A model generated the notes under the pieces. That model had not been told where the DNA came from and did no database searches. It worked only from the letters and a program-made list of their open reading frames with translations. The translations under genes and the position numbers were made by a program. Of a stretch of DNA of 64,000 bases, positions 1 through 10,610 are shown in pieces. Source of the stretch: Tausonia pullulans (taxonomy: Eukaryota; Basidiomycota; Tremellomycetes; Cystofilobasidiales; Mrakiaceae); the NCBI GenBank assembly GCA_951802195.1, contig OX637633.1, forward strand, positions 620,001-684,000. The letters run 5' to 3'. How positions within the stretch are numbered: position 1 is the stretch's first letter; every line of letters begins with the position of its first letter.

Positions 1-1512
1 AAGCATGATTGAGCCATCAGACGGCATGTTAGCAAATGAAACAAAAGAATTAGGTCGAGAGAGGAAGCGTGCGCACCCCTCATATCGCAAAGCAACGCGA
101 TAGACGATGTAAACGATAACGGAGACAAGGACTCCGGCAGGGCGGCGATACCTGGGCGATGAGGAGGGTTGGCATTGTCAGTGGAAAGCGGAAGGGAGGT
201 CTTCAGAAACGTGCTCGTCGCTCACCAAAGAGCAGTTGCAAGGAAGCACTGGAGAATGAATAGTGAGTCAGTATGCCTCCTCTACGGTCGAGACCTGTTT
301 GGCGCACCATCGTCGAGCCGTTGTACATGGGATCCTTTTGGATGTTGAACGGAAAGCCCGTGACTGAGAACAGCGAACGAAAGAGAAGAGTGAGAAGGGC
401 AGGAGAGGCAGCATGAGTTACAAGACCCGTTCATCGGCTACGCACCAAGTGTCTCCTGGAGAAGACCGCAGTAGTCGCCGAGGTAGGTGCCTGATGAGAT
501 TGTGATCGTGGAGGAACTGTCAGGAGAGAGGCGCAGAGGACGTGAAGCCGGGACACCCAGAAAACGGACCGGTGACTCCAAGCGCCCATGTCGAGCTAGG
601 TTTCGTTGAACATGGTCAGAGAGAACAAAGGAGCCGCTTCCCGAAGCCATATCTCAACAGGGCTCACCTCAGCACAAGCGTCTGGCCAAAGACGCTATCG
701 AGGAACGGGCGGGAGAGGTCCGACCGTCAGCTCTACGTGCGCACTCACGGAGCTTCACGGCATTTCGCAGACTGAGGGAACTCACAAGAGAGCCACAGCA
801 GCAGCCTTGAGGTAGTCAGACTCCGGGATGGTCTGCGGCTGGGCGCGAAGGGCCCGCTCGAAGCTGCCGACGGAAGGTGTAGCATGACAGCGAGACAAAG
901 ATGCTGAGCGATCAGCCGGAAGCCCGGCAGTGGAGCCGAGGAGAAAGGGCGAGAACGAGATGGCTGATACTGACAGTCCGTCCCTGAGGAAGCCAGCACT
1001 GACGATGCAGATGGCGAGGAGGTAGCAGGCCATGTACGGCGAGCCGAGGGCCTTGGTGAGGGTCCGGTGTCGGTGCTCTAGTCAAGGGAGTGAGAAGGGA
1101 AGGATGCGATCGTGAGCTCATGTTGCCGGCCTTTGAGGGCGGCACCAGGCCGGTGCCTACGAGAAGCTTGGCTCGAGATAGAGGTCGCATGGGCCGGACG
1201 AACCGTTGCGGGCAACGATGTTCCACACGAGCGGGTTGAATATAATGCTGGCAAGCGTCGTCCCCAAAGAGTCAACCCCACGTCGCCAAAGGACCCTACC
1301 CGGAAAGGCCGACGAGACCGAGACAAGAGGGGGGCGTACCTGCCAACGGAGAGGTAGAGGCTCGGCTGGGAGAGATCGATGATGTCCTCGGGCCTCAGGT
1401 TGGCGAGGTAGGTCTGGAGGGAAGAAGCCGCCTGGCGTATGGATAATGGCGCATTGAAAGGACGGACGCGCAAGAAGGCGGGCGGGCGAAGGCGCGTGAG
1501 ATGAGGGCACAA
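1..1512 (-). CDS. OPI3: Phospholipid methyltransferase, PEM2/OPI3 type (3' end off window)
   Basis: Catalyses the last methylations of phosphatidylethanolamine to phosphatidylcholine in the ER membrane. Read on the minus strand, exons joined by GT-AG introns give the family order: SIIFNPLVWNIVARNE near 1200-1250, a helix ending in CIVSAGFLRD near 970-1060, TYLGDYCGLL near 440-500, the signature VTGFPFNIQKDPMYNGSTM near 300-360, then CFLATALWYRRPAG and VIVYIVYRVALRYEG near 77-240. A donor at about 76 starts another intron, so the last exon(s) lie left of the window. The 5' end is uncertain: the frame is open to an ATG at 1512, but an acceptor near 1432 could mean an upstream exon. It is divergent from RPN9. 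Family assignment is firm; exact exon ends are approximate. Confidence 0.86.
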
Positions 1513-1808
1513 GGCTGGCTCAGTGTATGTTGGGCGAGGGGGGAAGATAGCAGGGCGAAGGGATGGATCACCATAAGTGCCGATTTATGTGTGCTTTGAA
1601 GTAGTGTGCGAGCCGCTGCTGAAAGGGCGATGGTGGTAGTTCAAGATATTGTCTCTGGTCCGGCGGAGAAAGCGGAAGGGTGAAAGGCCAGCGCGTCGGG
1701 ATGCGCTGTTCATTAGGGCCGGTTCCTCAAGAGCCGCAGAGGTAGGCGACGACGCCCCGACGTGGAGGGGAGGGACCTAGCCAACACCCACTCCCTTCTC
1801 TCATCACC
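1513..1808. promoter_or_regulatory. Divergent intergenic region OPI3/RPN9
   Basis: About 300 bases between the presumed OPI3 start and the RPN9 start codon. No ORF or RNA gene is supported. It must carry the promoters of both genes if the OPI3 start at 1512 is right; no clear TATA box was seen. Confidence 0.4.
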
Positions 1809-3740
1809 ATGCAGGTCGATTCCGCCCCCAGCCCCCAGGGGTTCCTTTCCTCCGCCAAGCAGCGCTCCCCGAGTCAGGCCGTTACGGCCCAGCTCGACCA
1901 GATCTCGACGGCCTGGAACAAGAAGTCAGCCATCCTCCCTCTCTTCGTCTCGCGTGCTCGTCATCGCCCGAAGCTGACAGACTGATCTTGCTCTCTCCTC
2001 GGATGGCCATAGGCTCTGGCACAATCTCACTGTTCTTCTCTTGGCCTTCGTCAGCAACGATGAGACGGCGGGTCTCCAGGTCGATCTCTTCAATAAGTAA
2101 GCCCAGCCGTCGTCATAGTCGCCCGCTCGTCAAAGGCTCGCGTCTGACCGCCGTGGCGCCTCCGTCGCGTGCAGCTTCATCCGTGACTTCGAGTCCAAGA
2201 TCAACCCCCTCAAGCTAGTCGAGATTGCGAGGAGGGTTGCGAGGCAGATTAGCAGTGCGTCTGGGTGCCTCCCCCCGTCGACGACGACGCGTGTCCTCGC
2301 GCCGCCGCCTCCGACCTGTAGCCCTAGGACTGACGGAGACCTTGTGGGGGCCTTTTGTCTTTCTCCTCTCGTCCAGACCCGGCCGACTCGCTCGAGTTCA
2401 TCACCTCTCTACACTCCCGACTCGCCCACCCTTACCCTCCAGTAGACGCCTCCACGGGCGAGCCCGCCTCGCGGCCCCCTCCCCCCGCGGCCGAGGCGTA
2501 CGCGCTCTCACTCTCGACCATCGCCTACGGCAAGCTCTTGCTTGGTGACCTACCCGGCACCAAGGCGTCCATGGATGAGAGCGAGAAACTCCTTGAAGGC
2601 CTCGCCAATGTCGATAACTCGGTATGGGCTGGTTTCTACGGCGTCGCTGGCGACTACTACAAGGTGCGAAGGAGTGTCGCAGGGTCATGGTCTCGACGAC
2701 TCAACTCCCAGACGCCATTGGATGCTGACGACATAGGGGCTGCAGGTCAACGCCGAGTACGGCCCTTATTATAAGAACTCGCTCCTCTACCTTGCCTGCG
2801 TCAACTTGGCGGACCTCTCGGCGGAGGAGCTTGTAGCCCGAGCCCACGATCTCGCTCTCGCCGCTCTTCTCGGAGACTCAATCTACAACTTTGGAGAGCT
2901 CGTGCGTCTTGTCCTCGAGATCAGACTATCATTCGAGCTCGGAACGTCTGTCTGACGCCTCTAGACTGTCTGCTCGACGCCTCAGCTCCAGCACCCGGTC
3001 CTCGCTTCCCTCGAGGACACCCCCCACCTCTGGATTAAGACGCTGATCCACGCGTTCAATTCTGGCGACATTGGAAAGTTTGAGAGCCTTGTGCCCCATT
3101 TCCCATCTGAGGTACGTTGATGCCGGACCGTTTTCTCCTGTTTTCCACAAAGAACGACCAGGCTCACGTCCCTCGTCTATCATCGTTTGCATCAACAATA
3201 GCCGATCCTGCAGGAGAACGCTCCGTTCCTTCGGCAGAAGATTTGCCTCATGGCTCTCATCGAGTCGGTCTTCCGACGGTCATCGGACGACCGCGTCCTC
3301 AGCTTTCAGAGCATAGCGGAAGAGACCAAGGTACCCGTCCGGGAGGTCGAGTATCTCGTCATGAAGGCCCTCTCGTTCGTGCCTCTTTCCAATCTGCACC
3401 TCGCCGCTATCTGCGTTCACTTGCATCCACCCACTCATGCCTTTCTTTATTCTCCCAGTCTCAAGTTGATCCGCGGCTCGCTTGACTCGATCTCGCAGAC
3501 CGCGACCGTGACTTGGGTCCAGCCCCGCGTCCTCGACCGCAGTCAGCTCGAAGCGCTTGCCCGGCGCCTGACGGAATGGACCGACAAGGTCGGCAAAGTC
3601 GGAGAAGTGAGTCCTGTCGTTATTCCGGTCGCTCTAAGTCTTTTGGACCCTTCGACCCTGACTCGGATCATTATCTTCTTTCGATCTTTCACCGGCTGTA
3701 GTACGTCGGAGACCGCGGCGTTGGGGTTGCGGTCAAGTAG
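1809..3740 (+). CDS. RPN9: 26S proteasome regulatory lid subunit RPN9 (PSMD13)
   Basis: PCI-domain subunit of the 19S lid, a structural component needed for assembly of the 26S proteasome. ATG at 1809 opens MQVDSAPSPQGFLSS. Further exons carry LWHNLTVLLLAFVSND, FIRDFESKINPLKLVEIAR, WAGFYGVAGDYYK, AEYGPYYKNSLLYLACVNL and, in the C-terminal PCI/winged-helix part, ICLMALIESVFRR and IAEETKVPVREVEYLVMKAL. The protein ends YVGDRGVGVAVK at a TAG at 3738-3740. At least seven short introns are needed to keep the frame. The order and spacing match Rpn9/PSMD13 over the whole length (about 400 aa), so it looks intact. It is convergent with COQ8, with 3' ends only about 90 bases apart. Confidence 0.9.
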
Positions 3741-3828
3741 AGTTAGATGCCCATGATCCACTTGACCACCTCGAATAGAGAATCCGCAAACCAGCGGCGA
3801 GAGAAAGTCCGCGCGATGATTAAGCCGC

Positions 3829-6463
3829 TCACTCCTCGAATCGATAGTTCTCCGTCACCTCCCGCCACAGGTCCGCGCACTGGACCTGGCTGCCAAGCCG
3901 AGCGCAGAGCAGGAAGGCCCCACTCAGCTTGCGGTTAAGCGAGTACGTCTCCTCCGGCGGAGGCGTGAGCCGATGTTTGAGCATGACGGGGATAAGCGCC
4001 TTGACCTAGCGGGCGGGACGACGAAAAAGACAGACGGCCAATTATTCAGCAAGTGATCCAGCGAAGGAGGAGAAGCCGTTTAGAGCGTACCTGATCCGTG
4101 ATGGTCTGGTTGGAGAAGTCGAACGGCTTGCCGTCGACCGAGGGCCGGAATGGAGCTGCAGGAGAGAATGGAAACGATCAGTTGAGCGGCGACGATAAAG
4201 GGTGGATATGCGTCAATCTGCTCTCGGACTGACTTCCGAGCAGCGACATGGACTCCAGATGAGCAGCAAGCATTTCCTGAAGAATGAGGAGCGCAGTGTT
4301 AGCGTCACTTAAAGGGCTAATTTGATGACGAGCAGTGAGGAAAGGCTCACGGGGTTCTCCTCGCCTGTGAGGTAGCCCAGTTTGAGGCTCGACTCATGCA
4401 TCGCAGCCTTGTCACCGCTGACGGAGGCATCCAAAAGCCGGAACCAGTCGTTCATAAAGGCCTTGGAGTATTCTCGCGTAGCGCCAAAGTCGATGAGTTC
4501 GATCTGGAGAGTAAGGCGACAAGGTCAGCAACCGGCAAGAGAAACCCATAAGGCCCGAGAGTAGCCCCTCCGCTGAACTCACCTGCCTCGTCTTCTCGTT
4601 ATAAAGGAAGTTGGACCAATTCGGGTCCGTCTGCATGAGACGGAGCTCAAATAGCTCTCGGAGACAGAGACGGAGGAGGTTCGTGCCGAGCTGGAGTACG
4701 ACTGAAATGTCAGACTCATACGGCGAGGCTACCAACAAGGACAAGTCTGGATGGACGCACCGAGTCCTTCAGATCCTGATCCAGGTTGAAAAGCCGGCTG
4801 AGAGGTTTGCCCGACATCATCTCCATGGTGAGCACCTTGTCCGAGCTCAGGTTGTCGAAGATTTTCGGGACCCGAAAGCCACCCTCGACGTGGCCCGGCT
4901 GGCCGGGAGTGCCCGTACCAAGGACGGTGCCGAAGCGCCGGGCGCACTCGGCCTCTCGCACGTAGTTGCACTCGTCCTCAAGCTCGCCTCGCATGACGCG
5001 GAGCGTGTTCTCGAGAAAGAGACCCCTCGGGAGGAGGGCCGATGAGCGCAGAAGAAGCGAGAGGTTGGCTAGGTCGGATGAGATTGATGACGAGACACCA
5101 GGGAACTGAACCTTGACCGCGACAGGGATGGGAGTGGAAGACGCTGGATCCTCGATGGTAGCGGCGTGGACTTGACCGATGGAGGCCGAGGCCATCGGGG
5201 TGGGAGAGAAGTCGATAAAGCGAGAGCGCCAATCAGATCCAAGCTCGGCCGATAGCACTTTCTGCAGAAAGGGACAGCACATTAGTGAACAACGCGTAGG
5301 GAGAGTATTGAAGTGCAGATGAGGTAACACTAGAAACTGACTTGAAGCTGCCAGTCGGGCATGTAGTCGGCACCAGCCTGGACCCGGCGAAGAACCCGCT
5401 CGAGCTCTGGAGGCAACGTGCCCGAGTCCTGAATGCTCAGGAACTGACCGAGCTTCAGAGCTGCGCCACGCATCTGCCCGAGCTTGTCAACAAGACGGTT
5501 GATGTTGCCTTCCGAGAGCAAGAGCGAGCCTGAGGAGGATGAAGAGCCCGAAGCAGTTCGCCGGAGAGCTTCCGCTGCTGCGCCCAAGGACAGTGATGTG
5601 GCGAGAGCTAGATCCTCGGCATCGCAAAGCGTCATCCGTGTCAGTCGAAGGTCGAACCCGTCAGATTGCACGAGAGGCCGAGATGAGTATGCTGACAGCC
5701 ATAGTGAAACAATCGGCCGATACGAGATGAGGGAACTCGAGAAGCTCTCAATACTGTGACAATCTGGAGGGAGGTTAAAAAGTCAAGCGTGTGATCTCCG
5801 AAAGAAGACAGAAAAGACAGGTTGAGCACAGAGCCTGCTTACCTGATCGGGGTCCTCCATTGCCGCAGTCGAGTCCGGCGAGACGCCCCCGGCTACTTGT
5901 TCGAGCTCTCGCTCCATCCGATCAAATGAGTTGCCAGCCTCCGGCACCGCGACCTTGGATGTAAACGAAGGCGAGACGTTGATCGTCTCCGGTGCCGGCG
6001 CTGCCAACGGTGACGTCGGTTGAGGAATGGCATCGAGGACTAGCTGAGATCGCGAAGGAGTATCGGAGCGCCGCTCGACCAGCAAGTGTCGAGAACCTCC
6101 CACATCCGGGACAGCTTGAGGGGTGATGATGTCTTCGCCCAAACTGAGGGCGGAATGGGAAGGTGTCGGACGACGGGATGTCTGCGGCGAGCGCGTCGGG
6201 CCGCCTGACAGTTTCTGTGACGAAGCCGAGAGATCTGGGACGAAGCCTGCTGGAGATCGGCAAGTGTTTCCCGTCCGTGCGAGCTGGATGATCCCCGAAT
6301 CCTGCGTCCGAGAGGGAGCAGGCTCGCGAAGGCTATCAGTCCGAATGAGGGATTGAGGCAGGTGAGAGCGGAGAAGGTCATGCTTCTGTAGTTGAAGGCC
6401 CTTCCTGAAGATAATGGAGGCGCCCTGAGCCGAGGACCCAAGGTCGAGGAGGGATCGAAGCAT
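3829..6463 (-). CDS. COQ8: ABC1/COQ8 family atypical kinase (coenzyme Q biosynthesis)
   Basis: Mitochondrial UbiB-family atypical kinase/ATPase that supports the coenzyme Q synthesis complex. ATG at 6463 gives [19 protein letters not shown] followed by a long low-complexity N-terminal region, plausibly for mitochondrial targeting. Family motifs: KxGQ in [18 protein letters not shown] (near 5440-5500), the alanine-rich loop [11 protein letters not shown] (near 5160-5200), [10 protein letters not shown], the catalytic-loop equivalent [11 protein letters not shown] (near 4600-4630), and [16 protein letters not shown] (near 4460-4510) with the metal-binding DFG. The end reads [13 protein letters not shown], stop at 3829-3831. 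About eight short introns. ABC1 is a reported neighbour of STE3 in Sporidiobolales mating loci, consistent with the setting here. Confidence 0.9.
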
Positions 6464-6706
6464 CGGTGGAGGTGGTCGAAGAGGAGAGAGAGACAAGACG
6501 ACGAATGATACAGAAGCGGAGGTCGGTCGATGTTTCGGTCGCGAAGCAACGAACGCATGCTTCTCGCTCTTCTCCCAGTCGCGACGCGCGAGGGCCGTCT
6601 CGCTCTCGACACCCACCACGTCTGCCCCTCCTCCCTTCCCCCTCGCTCTCCTTCGGACGGCCTCACCGCCTCTGCTACAGCCGGTGCTATCTGTGACACC
6701 CCTGAT
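6464..6706. promoter_or_regulatory. Divergent promoter COQ8/SRP9
   Basis: About 240 bases separate the COQ8 start (minus strand) from the SRP9 start (plus strand). The sequence is pyrimidine-rich on the plus strand near SRP9. No separate gene is supported. Confidence 0.4.
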
Positions 6707-7357
6707 ATGGTCTACATCAAGAGCTGGCTCAAGTTCCAGAAGGAAGTCGGCGAGGTCAGTTGGCGGACGTCCCCGCTCGTCGCCGCGCCTGGCGTCGTGT
6801 CACCCGTCACATAGGTTGAAGCGCTCGTCTGCTTGTCTACCCCTGCTGCAGCTGTATGACTCCTCCCCTAACAATGTGAGTTTCTTGTTGTGTTACCCTC
6901 GGCACGGTCTGGTTGCTTAAGGACCGAGGGCGCCCTCTTTCAGACACGGTACAATATCAAGTTCAGGGCTGTTGACGGCCAACTCGTCCTCAAGGTCACG
7001 GACGACTCCAAGGCGCGTCGGAAGAGCATTGCCTTGTATTCCAGCAGCCATCAGAGGCCGATGAGCTGACGGGTCTGGCGTCACCTGCTACAGTGCCTCA
7101 AGCACAAGACCACGTCGACAATCATTCTCAACCGCTTTGAGTCCCTAAACCGCATCCTGCTAGCCAAGATGGCGGCAGCTCCGACCGAGAAACCGCGGCC
7201 AGCGGTCTCTTCTCTCGTTGGCTCGGATGGCACACCAAAGGCGGAAGGCATGTTGGGCGTCGAAGGTGCGGTGCCGGCGGTCGCCGGAACGACGGCGGGT
7301 GGCCTGCCGGAATCGGGGGAGAAGAAGAAGAAGAAGTCCAAGCCGAAGCGGAAGTGA
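6707..7357 (+). CDS. SRP9: Signal recognition particle 9-kDa subunit SRP9
   Basis: Alu-domain protein of the signal recognition particle, working with SRP14 in elongation arrest. ATG at 6707 starts MVYIKSWLKFQKEVGE. After introns come LYDSSPNN, TRYNIKFRAVDGQLVLKVTDDSK and CLKHKTTSTIILNRFESLNR, matching SRP9 in motif and spacing (compare KVTDD then CL in animal SRP9). The C-terminal half is a fungal extension rich in A, P and G and ends in a basic tail, EKKKKKSKPKRK, before a TGA at 7355-7357. The intron at 7013-7093 appears to use a GC donor rather than GT; the frame and the conserved KVTDDxxCL spacing both require it. Confidence 0.87.
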
Positions 7358-8122
7358 TGGCATGGTCTACATTGCTGTACGACTCTGCTGCTCAGGGGCG
7401 CTTCACGTCACATCGTTTGTTGCACGAGAGACAGGGCGAGCGGGGTGTGCGTGCGTGCGCTAATAGCCAGCAAGCCCGCCGCCCATAATGCATGGCGGCT
7501 GGGCCATATCTCACTTTCAGCTTTCAGGCAGAATTTTGACCGCGGGAGTCCCCATTTGCGTTCGCTGCTCCTGATCCTCTTTAGTCCAGGCCAAAGATGT
7601 TGAGGCAAAAGATATGCATCTCGGAGGGCAACTTTGACAGATACACCTCCCTCCGATCCATCCTGGAGAGTCCAGTGGATCGTAGAACAAGGAAACATGT
7701 CAAAGAGGCCTTCTCGGGTGACTGCTGCTTCTTTGCAGCCTGGAAGCACAGAATGCTGGATCGAGTCTAGGGCGAGTCTCTAAGTGAAGAAGATGAGTCC
7801 TAGACCCGCTCTCTTGCCTTTTCGAGGGCCAGCGGAACGTATCGTTCGAAACTCAAGGTTGTCTCGTCGGCGCACGCTGGTAGCTCATGAGATAAAGCTT
7901 GTTCTCTTGTTCTTTCCCCAAAGAGCAGGCGAAGAGCAATGGATGGATCGGGGCAGAATCACCATCATCCAGTTGACACCCTTAGCATCATCCGGCCTGC
8001 CTTAGAAATCCGCGAGTCGTGCCTGCTAATTGAGGAGGTGCAGATAGATGTAGGTTTCGTGAGCGGGCCGAGTCTTGAGAGGCGCCAAAACGTACGTCTA
8101 TGAATCGGTCACGTACAAGGGT
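7358..8122. other. Gene-free stretch between SRP9 and the pheromone gene
   Basis: About 760 bases. ORFs here are short, in several frames, and match no family I recognise. No CAAX-ending ORF other than the one at 8123 was seen, and no tRNA-like fold. It should hold 3' untranslated sequence of SRP9 and of the pheromone gene, which converge here. Confidence 0.4.
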
Positions 8123-8248
8123 TTAGGCGATGGTGCAGTTGAAGCCTCCGTTGACGGGGGGTTTCTCACGAGCCATGGCGACGGGGACCTCGTTGGTGTC
8201 GACAGCGGCGGCGGCGAAGGGGGTGAAAAGGGCAGTGAAGGCGTCCAT
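8123..8248 (-). CDS. Mating pheromone precursor (CAAX lipopeptide)
   Basis: 41-aa precursor beginning MDAFTALFTPFAAA and ending in the CAAX box CTIA directly before a TAA stop. Basidiomycete pheromone precursors are short, often start with MDAF or similar, and end in a CAAX box that is farnesylated and carboxymethylated. The mature peptide is probably the C-terminal 10-15 residues ending NGGFNC. I infer cleavage near A-R-E-K; the sequence does not show it. Only one peptide unit is present, unlike the repeated rhodotorucin A precursors. It lies 570 bases from STE3 in divergent orientation, as expected for a P/R locus. The receptor of this haplotype should normally not respond to it. A decayed second copy lies near 29.2 kb. 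Confidence 0.85.
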   Translation of the reverse strand: MDAFTALFTPFAAAAVDTNEVPVAMAREKPPVNGGFNCTIA

Positions 8249-8820
8249 AATGAGGATTTGAGAGTAAGGTTGAGCAAGTGGGAGAGGAGAAGGAGGAGAG
8301 GTAGGGAGGATGAAGAGAGGAGAGAGAGGTGAGAACCGGGAAGGACGATGTGGTTTGGTTGAGGAAGACCTTGGGCGGCTTCCCTCCTTCGCCTTCAACT
8401 TTAGGGTACAGAGGAAAACAATGTTGGCCACGAAGAACAACGTCTGAAACAAAGACAGAGGCGGCTTGCCCGAATAGGATGAACGATGATCATGATAACA
8501 ACACCTGAAACACGTCAGGGGAGGCCGCGGGACAGACATTCCGATTAGCCGGGCTGGGCTGGCCGACGAACAGGAGCAGTCCAACGGTGGCGTTGTCTGT
8601 CCAAAGCAAGCCTCCTCCGCTCGGAGCTCAGATTTCTTGTATAAGTACTCTCGAGAACAACAACGGCATAAATAACAGGGTTCGCAGAAGGAAAGAGTCT
8701 TCCTTCAGCTTCCTCGCCGTATCATGCTGGTAGGACTAAAACGCCTCTCGGCTCATCTTCTGTCTACGTCGAACCATTACCTTTGTTTCCCATACCGTGC
8801 TCATCTTTCTCCACCTAGGC
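8249..8820. promoter_or_regulatory. Divergent promoter of pheromone gene and STE3, with repeated motif
   Basis: About 570 bases between the two start codons. Two copies of a motif of the form ACAAC-N4-GAAAC-N4-TCAG-like sequence occur at about 8438-8458 and 8498-8518, 60 bases apart; the first contains AACAAAGAC. ACAAAG is the core bound by fungal HMG-box mating regulators (Prf1 in Ustilago, Mat2 in Cryptococcus). The same block is conserved upstream of the pheromone relic at 29.2 kb. A role as pheromone-response elements is inference. Confidence 0.5.
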
Positions 8821-10223
8821 ATGCCGGATATCCTCTACACGACCTACTCAGCCATCGCCATCGTCCTCACCATTGCTGCTTGCCCGCCTCACTGGCGAGT
8901 TGGGAATGTCGGGGCTCTCGGATTTGCCATGTGGGCACTCGTTGCGAACGTCGCTTGGTTCGTCAACAGCCTTGTCTGGTGGGATGCTCTCGGAAATCAC
9001 GCCCCGATATGGTGCGATATTGGTAAGCAAGAGATACTTGTACGACCTTAGTAAGCTCCAGCTGACTTCAGAGTTCATTTTTCAGTCGTCAAGATCTTCA
9101 TCGCCTTTCCTATAGGTATCAGTGCCTCAAGCTTGTGCATAAACCGGCGGCTCGCCATAATCTCTTCGGTGAAGTCGGCGGCCTTCTCCAAGTCCAAGAG
9201 GCGTTGGGCCATGTCTACGGACCTCTCTCTTGTTCTTGGTCTCCCAGTTCTCATCATGGTCGTCCACTACTGCGTTCAACCCAACCGTTATAACATCTAC
9301 GAAAACTTCGGATGCCTCGCAGTGCTCTGGCCGGAGGTATACTCGATTCTTGGGGTCCTTGTGCCTCCGGTCATCCTTGGGCTTGTCTCGTTCGGTTACG
9401 GTGGTCAGTGGGCGTCATCGCATTCTTATGGTCCGCCGCTGATGTGGAGGGGTGAATTATGTTTTCAGGAATTGCGGTCTATAATTTCCTTTCTAAGCGC
9501 CGTCGTTTCCAAGCCGTCCTTCAACAGTCATCCTCCAGTCTCAATATCAGCCGATTTATCCGCCTCGTTGCTCTCTCTCTGGTGGAGATGTTCATTGCAG
9601 TCCCTCTAACATCATGGGTATTGTACGATAACGCGGTGCAGCCTCTCAAGACGCTTGGCTGGACAGAGCTGCACTTCGACTGGTCAAGGATCGTGTATTA
9701 TGTCAACGACCCGACTCACATCGACCTCCGCTTGGCCGACGCAGCGCACTGGCAGGTGGTCTCATCCAGCCAGTTCGAACACAGTCAGGTTACACGATGG
9801 ATTCCAGTCTTCACCGCATTCCTCTACTTCACCTTCTTTGGGACACAAGAAGAGGCTCTCAGCGGATACTCGGCTGCGGTCAACTTTCTGTCGTTCCCCT
9901 TTCGTCGTCTCAAGGCTCGAGACACAGGAAACCGGTGAGACAGTTGTGCTCTGACTCTCTTCTCCTAGAGCCATCGTTTGCTGACCCGTTGTACGCGTGA
10001 TAGGTCCTCGAACGATGCTAGTACCCCAGTATCCCGGCCCCCAAAGCTCGGCACCTCGCTGGCCTTCCCTTCGGAGTTTGGGCGGATATCGAAGGTGGAC
10101 CTGGAGCGGGACATGGAGGGGATGGGGGTGCGCTATGGAAGCGGTCCTGAGAGGCTCTCACTCGACGACGGGCAGGATCTGAGCCGAATGATCACCGTCA
10201 CCGTGGAGACGAAGGTCGTCTGA
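8821..10223 (+). CDS. STE3: STE3-type pheromone receptor
   Basis: Seven-transmembrane G-protein-coupled receptor for a lipopeptide pheromone; sets mating specificity at the P/R locus. Exons 8821-9022, 9086-9403, 9469-9934 and 10004-10223 join in frame to 401 aa. The ATG at 8821 gives MPDILYTTYSAIAIVL, which enters helix 1 directly; an out-of-frame ATG at 8797 was rejected. Family features are the TM2 segment WALVANVAWFVNSLVWW, CDIVVKIFIAFPIGISAS into helix 3, LCINRRLA at the cytoplasmic end of TM3, PVLIMVVHYCVQPNRYNIYE, and a seventh helix ending FLYFTFFGTQEEAL. The cytoplasmic tail is short (about 90 aa), rich in S/D/R, and ends TVTVETKVV. All frames are open, so it looks functional. It is divergent from the pheromone gene. 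Confidence 0.93.
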
Positions 10224-10610
10224 GGAAGTAAGAAGGGAGAGTTGGGATATGGGATGGATGTTCAGATTGGGTTCTTCTCGTCGCTGGACTCAGTTGCAAA
10301 TGTTTTCCGTCGATCCGAGCGAATCCACCACAAGCTCGATTGGTCTGTCTCCCTCGTCCCCTGAGAAGGTTTGGGTCCAGAGCAAGTGCCCATGGTGAGT
10401 TCCCACGGCTCATCGTTGAGAGGTCCCATCCCAGATGAGTGAATGCCTGTCGACATCGGCGCAGACGCGTTCAATCCAGGGCTAGCAAGCGGGGCCTGCC
10501 GTCGAAGTGAAATAAAATGTTCCTCCGAGCTGGGATGCCTCGACTTCTCGGGGACAGAAGCGCGAATGTGCACTCCATCATCGGTAGGTCGTGGACAATA
10601 CAGCGAGAAT
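10224..10610. other. Intergenic STE3/UBC7 (convergent 3' ends)
   Basis: Roughly 390 bases between the STE3 stop and the UBC7 stop. Only short out-of-context ORFs; I see no gene or structured RNA. Confidence 0.4.
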
